A stretch of 40,615 nt of DNA from a virus, in IMG/VR virus record IMGVR_UViG_3300002460_000076, positions 1 through 40,615 of that record, one strand, 5' to 3'. Shown piece by piece: positions 13,416 through 23,132 of this stretch. Both the position numbers and the translations under genes were made by a program. The notes under the pieces were generated by a model that saw only the letters and a program-made list of their open reading frames with translations, was not told the origin of the DNA and did not search any database. Position 1 is the stretch's first letter. Each line of letters opens with the position of its first letter.

Positions 13416-15923
13416 ATGGCAAAAGTTAGCCCACTAATTAATAATTTTTCATCTGGTGAATTTGGTCCACTTGCTTCAGCACGTGTCGATTTAGATCGTT
13501 ATGGGTCGTCTCTTGATACATGTTTGAATAATGTTCCAGTAATACAAGGTGGTGTGACTCGAAGACCTGGAACCAAGTATGTCGGTACTACTAAAACAAG
13601 TGGTGCTGCCCGACTTGAGAAGTTTATTTTTTCAAGGGATCAGGCATATGTTTTAGAATTTGGTGATTTATATGTCAGATTTTATACAGACAATGCGCAG
13701 ATATTAGATACTGGTGTACCTGTAGAAGTTGTCACACCTTATACAACTGCGCAACTGTTTGAAATAACCTTCACTCAATCGAATGATATTATTTATATTT
13801 TTCATGAAGATCATGCACCAAGGAAGTTGATAAGAATTTCTGATACAAATTGGATTGTTGTCAGTATTGTTTTTGAAGATGGACCATATGACTCAATTAA
13901 CCCTTCTGCAAATATTGCGAGACTAACTGCAAACAATGACATCACCCCACTTAGCGCAACAGGATCAAGTGTATCAGTTGTATCAGGGGTTGCGAGATTT
14001 GTATCAAATGCAGTATCTTATGGTGGTGAAATTAAAATCACAGAATCGGTAGCACAAGAAAGAGTAACAGGAGATAAGGTTCAAATAGGTAGTGTATTCG
14101 GGACAGTAGAGGCTAATGGTGATTGGACGATAGAGGTTATAGATACTACAAACTTTATTCTAAAGGGTTCTGTTTTTGTAAACGCATATACAGGGAGTGG
14201 ATCCATCAGACCTTGGCTATGGAATGCATCAGATGTGGGTCAACCTATAAGATTACTGACAGGTTCTACTTGGGGATGGGGAATAATAATACAGTATCTT
14301 AATAGTGCTTCTATATATGTGAATGTTCAAAAAACATTCACAGATATAAACCCTAAAACTACATGGAGACTTGGAGCATATGGGAGTAAGGGATACCCTT
14401 CTTCCGGTTGCTTTCATGAAGATAGATTGTTTATGTTTGGTCCTGGACAATATGTGGCAGGTAGTAAAGTGGGAGACTATGAAAATTTTTCCCCTAGTGC
14501 AATGGATGGTGCAGTTGTTTCTAGTAATGCTGTATCATTTGAACTAAACTCAAACTCCTCAAATAATGCAAAATGGATAGTATCAGATGAAAAAGGTCTA
14601 ATAGCTGGTACAGATGCTAATGAGTGGTTAGTTAGAGGTTCAACTTCAAACGATCCAATTTCACCAACATCTATCAATGCCAAAGAAGTTACATCTTATG
14701 GCAGTAAGAACGTATTCCCTGTGAAAGCTGGTAAAGCTGTATTATTCACTGAAACATCTGGTCGAAAACTTAGAGAATTTAATTACTTTTATGATGTTGA
14801 TGGTTTCAGGTGTACTGACCTGACGCAACTTGCACACCATGTATTACAATCAGGCGTTGTTCAGATGGCTCTGCAACGACAACCATATTCGCTTGTGTGG
14901 GCTTGTAGAACTGATGGTTTACTTGCATGTCTAACTTACGAAAGAGACGTTGAAGGTCTTAAGGTGGGCTGGCATAGGCATCAAATTGGTGGAGTGTCAG
15001 ACGCAGGCGGGACTAATGCTAAAGTTGAATCAGTGACAGTTATTCCCTCAAGTAATGGTGAATATGATGAACTTTGGATGGTTGTAAATAGACGAATAAA
15101 TGGAGCAACTGTTCGATATGTTGAATACATGACGAAATTCTTTGAAGAAGAAGATGAACAAGTTGATGCATTCTTCGTTGATTCAGGACTTACTTACGAT
15201 TCACCGAAGACCATTACCGCAATAACTAAAGCAAGTCCGGGAGTTGTGACATCAGCAGGGCATGGTTTTTCAAACGATGATCAAGTCGTAATTCGAGACG
15301 TATTAGGTATGACTGAAGTAAATGATAACGTCTACACATGTAAGAATGTAGCAGCAAATACTTTTGAACTTTACGATTCGACAGGTACAGCAATAAATTC
15401 GACAGATTTCACGACTTATGTCTCAGGCGGTGAAGCTAGAAAATTAGTCACAACAATCTCAGGACTTTCACACTTAGAAGGTCAAACAGTTAAAATGCTT
15501 GGTGATGGTGCAGTTTTAGAAGATGCGGTAGTAACTGCCGGTGCTGTAACACTGTCTTATAAATCGGCAACTGTACAGATCGGTTTAGGTTATAATTCAG
15601 ATCTTAAGTTACCAAGACTTGAGGCTGGTGCGCAAGATGGTACAAGTCTTGGTAAGAATAGACGAACTCATAGAGTGGGCGTTCTGATGCATAGAAGTCT
15701 TGGTTTAAAATATGGTCAAAACTTCACAGATATGACATCTATCGAATTTCAAGATGGTAACGACGAACTTGATCATTCACCGGATCTTTTCACAGGAATT
15801 GAATCAATGGAGTTCGCTGCTGATTACGATAAAGAAAATCAAATTTGTCTTAGACAAGACCAGCCTTTACCTAGTACAATTTTAGCTATAATGCCGCAGT
15901 TAGTAACTCAAGATAGAGGGTGA
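13416..15923 (+). CDS. Tail tubular protein B-like nozzle (835 aa)
   Basis: The T7 gp12-like tail nozzle. The N-terminus has the strongly conserved FSSGEFGPLASARVDLDRYG and GGVTRRPGTKYV motifs. A large beta-rich middle with a GYPSSGCFHEDRLFMFG segment follows. Around residues 605-685, ITKASPGVVTSAGHGFSNDD begins an FCCH-like beta domain, also seen in other phage tail proteins. The length is normal. It starts one base after the gp11-like stop. Confidence 0.9.
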   Translation: MAKVSPLINNFSSGEFGPLASARVDLDRYGSSLDTCLNNVPVIQGGVTRRPGTKYVGTTKTSGAARLEKFIFSRDQAYVLEFGDLYVRFYTDNAQILDTGVPVEVVTPYTTAQLFEITFTQSNDIIYIFHEDHAPRKLIRISDTNWIVVSIVFEDGPYDSINPSANIARLTANNDITPLSATGSSVSVVSGVARFVSNAVSYGGEIKITESVAQERVTGDKVQIGSVFGTVEANGDWTIEVIDTTNFILKGSVFVNAYTGSGSIRPWLWNASDVGQPIRLLTGSTWGWGIIIQYLNSASIYVNVQKTFTDINPKTTWRLGAYGSKGYPSSGCFHEDRLFMFGPGQYVAGSKVGDYENFSPSAMDGAVVSSNAVSFELNSNSSNNAKWIVSDEKGLIAGTDANEWLVRGSTSNDPISPTSINAKEVTSYGSKNVFPVKAGKAVLFTETSGRKLREFNYFYDVDGFRCTDLTQLAHHVLQSGVVQMALQRQPYSLVWACRTDGLLACLTYERDVEGLKVGWHRHQIGGVSDAGGTNAKVESVTVIPSSNGEYDELWMVVNRRINGATVRYVEYMTKFFEEEDEQVDAFFVDSGLTYDSPKTITAITKASPGVVTSAGHGFSNDDQVVIRDVLGMTEVNDNVYTCKNVAANTFELYDSTGTAINSTDFTTYVSGGEARKLVTTISGLSHLEGQTVKMLGDGAVLEDAVVTAGAVTLSYKSATVQIGLGYNSDLKLPRLEAGAQDGTSLGKNRRTHRVGVLMHRSLGLKYGQNFTDMTSIEFQDGNDELDHSPDLFTGIESMEFAADYDKENQICLRQDQPLPSTILAIMPQLVTQDRG

Positions 15924-15924
15924 A

Positions 15925-16353
15925 ATGATTGAAATTGTTCCTTTCAAAGCAGAACATGTTTTAGAAATCGAACAACAAGAACAACTCTTGAATGAGCTTG
16001 CACATGTTCCTCAAGAATATTACAAGCGGTTAGAACTTAAAAAATGGCAGTATACGATTAAAATTCATAATAAAATTCAAGCGTGTTGTGGGGTAGTGGA
16101 ATTCTGGAAGAATAGGGCCGAATGTTGGGCCATGATTGATAAGTGTTCGGGGTCTACATTTCTACCATTGACTCGCACCATTTTGAAAATCTATGATTCG
16201 ATAGATTGTGACCGCATAGAAGCTACAGTAAGATGTGATTTTAAAGCGGCAAATAGGTTTGCTAAATTGTTAGGTTTTAATTTGGAAGTGAATGAAATGA
16301 AAAAATACGGCGTAGATGGTTCAAGTTACGCATTATATGCGAAGGTGAGATAA
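15925..16353 (+). CDS. GNAT-like protein at the gp13 position (142 aa)
   Basis: The fold pattern resembles a GNAT acetyltransferase: a hydrophobic strand, then IQACCGVVEFWKNRAECWAM, a helix and RFAKLLGFNLEVNEMKKYG near the C-terminus. It occupies the position of the T7 gp13-type internal protein, where GNAT-like proteins are often found in this virus group. The acetyl-CoA-binding loop is not clearly conserved, so enzymatic activity is uncertain. It starts one base after the nozzle gene and is coupled to the next gene by TAATG. Confidence 0.75.
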   Translation: MIEIVPFKAEHVLEIEQQEQLLNELAHVPQEYYKRLELKKWQYTIKIHNKIQACCGVVEFWKNRAECWAMIDKCSGSTFLPLTRTILKIYDSIDCDRIEATVRCDFKAANRFAKLLGFNLEVNEMKKYGVDGSSYALYAKVR

Positions 16354-16793
16354 TGTCTATACTCGGTGGTTTAATATCAGCAGGCGGTGAATTACAAGCA
16401 GGTGAGGCGGCGCAACGTGCTTACAACACCAATGCTGATATTGCTGACGCAAACGCAGGACAAGCTCTACTCTTATCTGCACAAGAGGAACGTCAGCAGC
16501 GCATCATTGGACGAAAAGCTATTGGAGATATTCGAGTCGCTTATGGTGCAAGTGGTGTGACGATGGAGGGTTCTGCAATGGATGTCTTAGCTGAATCAAC
16601 TGCTGCTGCTGAACTTGACGCATTAAATATAAAATATAAAGGTGAAACACAAGCCATGAACTTAAGAAATCAGGGACGAGTTTTAAGAACTGAAGGTGAA
16701 CAAGCTCGAAGATCTTCTCAAACCCGCGCTGCTGCAACAGTATTAAGTAGTTTTGCTCAAACTGGTATGCAACTTTCAGGTATGGGAGGATAA
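16353..16793 (+). CDS. Internal virion protein, gp14-like (146 aa)
   Basis: Small and Ala/Gly/Gln-rich. It starts with a hydrophobic, Gly-rich segment (MSILGGLISAGGELQAG), followed by a long helical region (IGRKAIGDIRVAYGASGVTM; YKGETQAMNLRNQGRVLRT). This matches the gp14-type ejection protein that lines the outer-membrane part of the channel. The position between the GNAT-like gene and the two large internal proteins fits. TAATG couples it on both sides. Confidence 0.8.
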   Translation: MSILGGLISAGGELQAGEAAQRAYNTNADIADANAGQALLLSAQEERQQRIIGRKAIGDIRVAYGASGVTMEGSAMDVLAESTAAAELDALNIKYKGETQAMNLRNQGRVLRTEGEQARRSSQTRAAATVLSSFAQTGMQLSGMGG

Positions 16794-18262
16794 TGCCTCA
16801 AATCAAAGAATACACACAACGAACTTCACCCGAAGGTGGTTTTAGTACAGTACAGATTAGTCCTGAATCTGCTGCGCAAGAAGGTCGAGCGATTGCACAA
16901 CTCGGTCAAGCTGTTAGTGGCGTAGCAGAAGCAGGCGTAAAAGCGTATCAAACTTCACAATTAACTGACGCGAGTGTGAGGCTTTCAGAATTTAACTCTG
17001 CACAAACCATTAAACTCAAAGAATTATCTGAAAAAGGCGAAGTTGATCCTGACAAATTCATTCAAGAGTATAATGAAGATGCTCAGAAAATGTCTGAGGA
17101 TTTTGGCGGTCCTGCTAAAAATTATTTAACAAAGGGTATTGCTCAATCTAAAGCGCACCTTACTGAGTATTCTCATGCTGCTAAAGCTGAACAAACCGCT
17201 ACCAAAATAAAAGAAGATGCAGGAAAACGATTATCGGCAGACTCGTCACGACTGATGAATGACTATACTGCATATCCTTCAGTGATGAATGACTATAATA
17301 ACTTTGTAGATACATTACAGTTACCGCCTAAGATAGCCTCTAAACTTCGTCAAGAAGGTCAAAAAGATTTAGCAGTAGGTGCAATCAGAGGACAATATCG
17401 ACTTGACCCTATCGCTACAAGAAAGTCTTTAGAAAAAGGTAACTGGAACGGAATTCTTGATAGTGATCAAATCAAGTCGATGATTGGTGAAACAAATGCT
17501 GAATTATCAGCAAGAGAGGCCGAAGCTGCAAGATCTACTAGACTTCAGAAAGAACAAAAAGAAGCTGTTGAAGATGCTTCGATGAATAAATATTTAGTGG
17601 ATGTCGCTGCTGGATCTGGAAAATATTCAAGACTCGATCTGATGCGTGATCCTACGATTGCACCTGAAAAGAAAATGTCACTCACTAACTTCATGACATC
17701 CCTTGATAAAAAGACAAAAGCAGTATCAGTGAAATCTTCAATGAATGAAGCATATAGAAAAATAATATTACCCGATGGTGATCCAAATAAGATCATTACA
17801 CTTGATCAATTAAAACCATATACTGAAGACTTGGATGCAAAAGACACCCAATGGCTTGTTGGAAAACTTACAAGTTCTAATACTCCTGAAGAAAAAGTAA
17901 ATGCGCGTTTAAAAGCTACATTTTATAATGCTGCCAAATCTGCACTTGGTATTGATCCACTCAGTAAAGTTCAAGACCCTGAACGCGATGCTCAACTTTC
18001 AGCACTAACTGTAGAATTTGAGACACAGTTTGCTAAAAAACGACAAGAAGGATTAACACCTGCTGAACTTTTAGATGCTAATTCTAAAAACAGCATGTAT
18101 CCAATGATTAATAATTATCGACGCAGTTTAAATGAAAGACTTGCTTCATCTGTTAAAAATTTACAAGGCTCTAAAGGTGCAGTAAAACAACCACCAGTAG
18201 ATGAAGCTGGTAAAAAATTACCACCTGCTGAATTTCTTAAAAAGAAAAAAGAGAATAAATAA
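16793..18262 (+). CDS. Internal virion protein, gp15-like (489 aa)
   Basis: A long, helical, Ala/Lys/Glu-rich protein with no transmembrane span and no enzyme motif. The N-terminus contains a SAAQEGRAIAQLGQAVSGVA segment seen in tail or ejection proteins of podoviruses. Size, composition and place between gp14-like and gp16-like genes point to the second ejection protein. Coupled by TAATG at both ends. Confidence 0.75.
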   Translation: MPQIKEYTQRTSPEGGFSTVQISPESAAQEGRAIAQLGQAVSGVAEAGVKAYQTSQLTDASVRLSEFNSAQTIKLKELSEKGEVDPDKFIQEYNEDAQKMSEDFGGPAKNYLTKGIAQSKAHLTEYSHAAKAEQTATKIKEDAGKRLSADSSRLMNDYTAYPSVMNDYNNFVDTLQLPPKIASKLRQEGQKDLAVGAIRGQYRLDPIATRKSLEKGNWNGILDSDQIKSMIGETNAELSAREAEAARSTRLQKEQKEAVEDASMNKYLVDVAAGSGKYSRLDLMRDPTIAPEKKMSLTNFMTSLDKKTKAVSVKSSMNEAYRKIILPDGDPNKIITLDQLKPYTEDLDAKDTQWLVGKLTSSNTPEEKVNARLKATFYNAAKSALGIDPLSKVQDPERDAQLSALTVEFETQFAKKRQEGLTPAELLDANSKNSMYPMINNYRRSLNERLASSVKNLQGSKGAVKQPPVDEAGKKLPPAEFLKKKKENK

Positions 18263-21200
18263 TGCTAGAACAACTTTCAGGATGGCAAAAAGACGAAAAT
18301 GATCTAAGAGAGAATAATTACTCTGATGAAGATGTCGCACTTGAACAACAAAGGCAAATGATAGAACTTCAACAAGGTGGTTATGAGCAAAAAGAGATAG
18401 ATGAATATTTCGGAATAAAACAACCTGAAACAGATCCGATGAAAAAACTCGTCGAATCTAACTATCAAAAATATATCGTAAATGGTGACAAAGATGTGAA
18501 AGACTTCTTTGATTTTTTTGATCGTGCAGTAATGGGTAAAAATAGAAACACTCCTAACCCTGCTGATAATGTTGGATTGAAAGAGGCATTTAAAGAAGGT
18601 CTTCAAGAATCTGTACCAGTCATGCAATATAAAGCGCGACATGGTGATTCAGTTATTCCGAGTGAACAACTACCTCCTGAATATTTCGATTCGTTTGATC
18701 GCGCTGCGAAAATGGCAGGAACAGTGGCCGGTGATTTACCATATATGATAGCAGGTGCAGCAGGGGCGACTGCTATTACAGCAGCAGCTATTGCATCGGC
18801 ACCAGTGACAATACCAACAGGAATTGCAGTAGGTGCGGGTATATTTGCGGCAGGTGCAGGCGCTAATGCTTTACCAGCAGCACTTAGATCACATCTTATG
18901 AACTTCTATGAAAAGGGTGAAATCAAAGACTTCTCTGACTTTTGGGAGCGTCTCACAGCAGTTGTCGTTGATACAGGCAAAGAAGGTGCAATTGGTGGAA
19001 CTGCTGAAGTTGTTGGTGGTAAAGTCGGAGCAAAGATAGCATCTAAAGGCGCAGGATACTTAGCACAACGTGCAGGTGCGGCAGGTTCAGAACTTGCGAC
19101 AATGATCGGAATGAAGTCAGCAATCGAAGGTGAAGTTCCGAATCTTCAAGAGTTTAATGATACTGCAATATTATTGACTGGTATGATGGGGTCGGTATAT
19201 GTTTCAAAAAAATTATTCAATATTTATAAAGATACAGGAGTTCGCCCAAATAAGGTTTTAGAACAGGCTCAAAAAGATCCTGCATTAATGGAAGAAATGC
19301 TGACAAACTCTGAAGAAATTCCTGCAAGATTTGAAGCACAAATTACAGATGTTCAAGAATCATTAGACGTGACTAAGATTGTAGAACCTGAAGTAAAGCC
19401 TGACAATCTAGTCGAGCTTACCGATACTGAAAAAACTGCACAATCAATTCAAGAATCTATCGGTGTGAAAGAAAAGACCATCACTGAAAAAGCTAAAGAA
19501 TTTTATAGCGATGTAACTAATCCTAAAATAATCAAAGATAAAGCTAAAAGCTTTTATGCAAGATACGTTAATAGATTTCATCCAATTAGTGAGGTTTCTA
19601 AAAAAGCACATACGGAGTTCAAACTTCTTTCAGGTTGGTCAGGTAAAGTAGAAACATTCGTCGATAAGGGTGTTGTTGATTTTAAATCAGGTACAATTGT
19701 CAGTGAAGGTTTAAAGGATATAATTGCGCCAATAAGTAAAGATATTAAAGGGTTTGAGACATACCTTGTAGCTAGTCGAATAAAGGAACTTAGAGGTAGA
19801 GGAATAACTCAAAAGTCAGATTTATCAATTGAACAATTAAATTCCTACATTAAAGAAAATTCAGGCAAGTTTCAAGAATATGCTAATAAGTTTTATAAGT
19901 GGAATGATGGAGTTGTTCAATACTTGGTAGATGCTGGTCGTGTTTCAGTTGAAGAAGCTGGTAAAATACGAGATTTAAATAAAGCTTATATCCCATTAAA
20001 GAAATATGTCGATGTCGATGATCCTGAGTTTAAAAAGGGATCTAGAAATACACTAACTCGCAAGATTGGTAGTTCTGATTTACAGATGCGACAACCATTG
20101 ATTTCAAGCATTGAGCACACTGAGGCTATGATTAAAATAGCTGAAAAGAATAATGCATACATGTCACTGGTGAATGAATTTTATACTAATCAGGGTAAAA
20201 TTAAAAAAGGCTCTCTTGGTGTTGAAATTGATTCACCTATCCGAAAAATATCAGCACCCCGAAAACCAATTAAAATAACTGATGAAGAATTCAGAGCGCA
20301 ACTAAGAGAACAAGGGCTTGACGATACAGATATTGATTCAGATGTTGCAGGATTTACAATATTCAGAGCTGAAAAAACAGAACTTGCACCAAATCAGTTT
20401 GAAGTATATCGCAAAGGTAAACGTGAAGTTTATGAAGTTTTAGATGAAGACCTTGCAGGATCTCTTGCAAGTTTTGAAGGTAATCAGTTATCAACTCATC
20501 CAGTCATGAAAGCTATGAGACTTGCAACAACAGCTTTTAAAATCGGTACAACTGGTACGCTTGAGTTTTTAACTGCTAACGTGTTCAGGGATCAGTGGGC
20601 CAGAATGGTTAAGACTTTCGATTATAAGAAATTACCTGATAGCTTAAGTCATGAGACAGTAACTTCAGCTTTTAAAATGAACATGCAGGCAATCGGCGCG
20701 TTAGTTAAAAAGAATGACTTGTATTATCAATACCTTACTGATGGTGGTAAAGGTTCTGGTTGGGCCGATGCTGAAGCATATATGGCTAATGTCAGTGAAA
20801 ACAACTACTCAGGTAAAGAATATGGCGAAATCCGAAGTAAGGTTAGAAATGTAGTTAAAACTGCAAAAGAATATTACTCACTTGTACAACTCTTATCAGA
20901 ACACAGTACAAGGATAATGGAATATCGTAAACAACTCGAAGCTGGTAAATCGCGTAAAGAAGCAGGTGTTGCAGGTAAAAATATTACTTTAGACTTCTCA
21001 CAGCGCGGGTATGATAAAACCCTAGCGAATTACTCAGCAGTAACAGCTTTTCAAAATGTAGCAATTTTAGGTGTTGATGATTTAGTCAAAACGATTGGTA
21101 AGAATCCAAAACAAGTGACCGCAGCAAGTCTTGCGCTTTTAACGATACCTGCTGTAACTCTTTGGTTAGCGAACAAAGACGATGAAAGATATGCTGAAAT

Positions 21201-22263
21201 CCCTGAGTGGGAAAAGCATACTAACCTTCACGTAATTACTGACGACTGGCAACCTGCTACAACTACAGGAGATTTCGCAATTGCCAATTCATTACTTGGT
21301 CTTGAAAAACATGATAACCAAGTTAAGCGCATGGAAGATGGAAGACTTTATATTAATAAAGGAGTGATTCATAGATTACCTATACCTCAAGGGTATGGCG
21401 CAATTTTCGCCACCTTACCTGTTTTCTTATTGGATAAATTCTTTGCAGAAAACCCTCATGATATGGATGAATTTAGAAAGAGTGTATTTTCTAATATGGT
21501 ACCTTCTGTAATCCCAACTATCGCAACACCTGTGATCGAGCAAGCAATGAATCAATCAATCTTCACAGGTGGTAAACTTATACCGTTCACAATGGAGTCT
21601 TCAAATGGTGGTAAGGTTCTACCGAATCTTCAATATACTGAGTTTACAAACCCTTCGGCTAGAGCACTTGGTAAACTTATTGGTAATATGCCATTTTTAG
21701 GTAAAACAGCAGACGAGCTAAATATCACAAGTCCTATAATAATTGAAAACTACGTCAGACAGTGGACAGGTCAAATGGGAGTGTACGCTTTAGAATTAGC
21801 AAGTAAGGCTACACCTCAATCGGTTTATCAGGACTATGACATCAAAGAGAATTTCGATAAGCCTGCATCAACTTTGTCAGATATTCCAATAGTTAAAAAA
21901 TTCGTGAGTCGCTATCCAAATGCTAAAAGTAAGTCAATTGCTGATTTTGAATTAATATACGCAAAATATAGTCAACTTGATAAGTCAGCAGAAATTGAAC
22001 GATCAAGATGGAACTTTGAGAATTTCAGCGTACTCAAGCAGCAACAACTCGATTCATTTGCGCCAATAAAAGGTATAGCAGATGCGATTAGGAATCAATC
22101 AGCACTTGTACATATTACTTACAAACGTCCAGATTTAAACGCTACAGAAAAAAGACAACTGATAGAGTCTACCTATTTTCAAATGATTGCACTAGCTCAG
22201 GCGGGTCTTAAAATGTCTAGACAATTCGATAAAGATAACCAACAATTAGATGAGGGGAAATAA
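18262..22263 (+). CDS. Internal virion (DNA ejection) protein, gp16-like (1333 aa)
   Basis: The largest gene in the window. A hydrophobic Ala/Gly-rich stretch around residues 155-205 (PYMIAGAAGATAITAAAIAS and onward) could insert in the inner membrane during ejection. The C-terminal third has DFSQRGYDKTLANYSAVTAF and a short hydrophobic segment near LALLTIPAVTLWLANKDDE, a pattern seen in large polyvalent phage proteins. No lytic transglycosylase motif is visible, although T7 gp16 has one. Any cell-wall activity during ejection would have to come from another protein. Confidence 0.8.
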   Translation: MLEQLSGWQKDENDLRENNYSDEDVALEQQRQMIELQQGGYEQKEIDEYFGIKQPETDPMKKLVESNYQKYIVNGDKDVKDFFDFFDRAVMGKNRNTPNPADNVGLKEAFKEGLQESVPVMQYKARHGDSVIPSEQLPPEYFDSFDRAAKMAGTVAGDLPYMIAGAAGATAITAAAIASAPVTIPTGIAVGAGIFAAGAGANALPAALRSHLMNFYEKGEIKDFSDFWERLTAVVVDTGKEGAIGGTAEVVGGKVGAKIASKGAGYLAQRAGAAGSELATMIGMKSAIEGEVPNLQEFNDTAILLTGMMGSVYVSKKLFNIYKDTGVRPNKVLEQAQKDPALMEEMLTNSEEIPARFEAQITDVQESLDVTKIVEPEVKPDNLVELTDTEKTAQSIQESIGVKEKTITEKAKEFYSDVTNPKIIKDKAKSFYARYVNRFHPISEVSKKAHTEFKLLSGWSGKVETFVDKGVVDFKSGTIVSEGLKDIIAPISKDIKGFETYLVASRIKELRGRGITQKSDLSIEQLNSYIKENSGKFQEYANKFYKWNDGVVQYLVDAGRVSVEEAGKIRDLNKAYIPLKKYVDVDDPEFKKGSRNTLTRKIGSSDLQMRQPLISSIEHTEAMIKIAEKNNAYMSLVNEFYTNQGKIKKGSLGVEIDSPIRKISAPRKPIKITDEEFRAQLREQGLDDTDIDSDVAGFTIFRAEKTELAPNQFEVYRKGKREVYEVLDEDLAGSLASFEGNQLSTHPVMKAMRLATTAFKIGTTGTLEFLTANVFRDQWARMVKTFDYKKLPDSLSHETVTSAFKMNMQAIGALVKKNDLYYQYLTDGGKGSGWADAEAYMANVSENNYSGKEYGEIRSKVRNVVKTAKEYYSLVQLLSEHSTRIMEYRKQLEAGKSRKEAGVAGKNITLDFSQRGYDKTLANYSAVTAFQNVAILGVDDLVKTIGKNPKQVTAASLALLTIPAVTLWLANKDDERYAEIPEWEKHTNLHVITDDWQPATTTGDFAIANSLLGLEKHDNQVKRMEDGRLYINKGVIHRLPIPQGYGAIFATLPVFLLDKFFAENPHDMDEFRKSVFSNMVPSVIPTIATPVIEQAMNQSIFTGGKLIPFTMESSNGGKVLPNLQYTEFTNPSARALGKLIGNMPFLGKTADELNITSPIIIENYVRQWTGQMGVYALELASKATPQSVYQDYDIKENFDKPASTLSDIPIVKKFVSRYPNAKSKSIADFELIYAKYSQLDKSAEIERSRWNFENFSVLKQQQLDSFAPIKGIADAIRNQSALVHITYKRPDLNATEKRQLIESTYFQMIALAQAGLKMSRQFDKDNQQLDEGK

Positions 22264-22266
22264 ACC

Positions 22267-23124
22267 ATGAGCCTATCAACGACCACAGATAGAGTAGCAT
22301 ATTCAGGTAATGATGTAACTACTGCGTTTTCATTCCCTTATAAGTTCTTCGCTGAAGCCGATCTTGTAGTAATTCTTAAAGTTGATTCAACAGGTGTAGA
22401 AACTGTCAAAACTTTGACAACTCATTACACAACTACTGGTGCAGGTATTGAAGCTGGTGGAACTGTAACAATGCTGACTGCACCTGTTACAGGTGAAACT
22501 CTTATATTATATCGTGATAAGTCAGCAATTCAAGAACTCGAACTGACTGAGAATGGTAAAATACCAAGTGATAATCTAGAGAAGCAACTTGATAAACTTG
22601 CAATGATGGTTCAACGAATTAAAAATACTCTCGCACGATCTGTAAGACTGCCTGAAGGTTACACAGGTTCGCTGAATCCGAAACTTCCGGCAGTACCTGT
22701 AGCCTCATCACTTTTAGCATTTGATGCAGACGCCTTGAATTTGGTAAATGGTCCGACAGTAACAGCTATTGCGACTGCTGTATCTGGTCAAGGTAAGACG
22801 ATAGTAGGTACTCGCGCAGTTCCGACAGATGTTGTTGCTGCGACAGGTATCGTGTTCTCGGCAGTTACATGGACGACTACGAATTTTATTCAAGGTAGCG
22901 GAGGTGCAGTTGTAGTAACTGCCGCACCTAGAATTCAGGCAGGCACAATCGTTGGACAGAGATTAGAACTTATAGGTCGATCTGATGCAAGTTATGTCGA
23001 TCTTTCTGATGGCAATGGGATTATTACAGGTGGGCAAACTATTAGATTTGTGGCGAACACTATTGCGGTATTTATTTGGGATGGTACAAATTGGGTTTTA
23101 GAATCAACCAACGGATTAATGTAA
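22267..23124 (+). CDS. Tail fibre or adaptor with T7 gp17-like N-terminus (285 aa)
   Basis: ATG at 22267, preceded by GAGGGGAAATAAACC. The first 130 residues match the T7 tail-fibre N-terminal domain: VAYSGNDVTTAFSFPYKFF, then LILYRDKSAIQELELTENG and LEKQLDKLAMMVQRIKN, which attaches the fibre to the tail. The rest is a beta-rich segment of about 150 residues. At 285 residues it is shorter than T7 gp17 and probably acts as an adaptor for the following fibre proteins. Confidence 0.85.
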   Translation: MSLSTTTDRVAYSGNDVTTAFSFPYKFFAEADLVVILKVDSTGVETVKTLTTHYTTTGAGIEAGGTVTMLTAPVTGETLILYRDKSAIQELELTENGKIPSDNLEKQLDKLAMMVQRIKNTLARSVRLPEGYTGSLNPKLPAVPVASSLLAFDADALNLVNGPTVTAIATAVSGQGKTIVGTRAVPTDVVAATGIVFSAVTWTTTNFIQGSGGAVVVTAAPRIQAGTIVGQRLELIGRSDASYVDLSDGNGIITGGQTIRFVANTIAVFIWDGTNWVLESTNGLM

Positions 23125-23132
23125 AGGATGCT

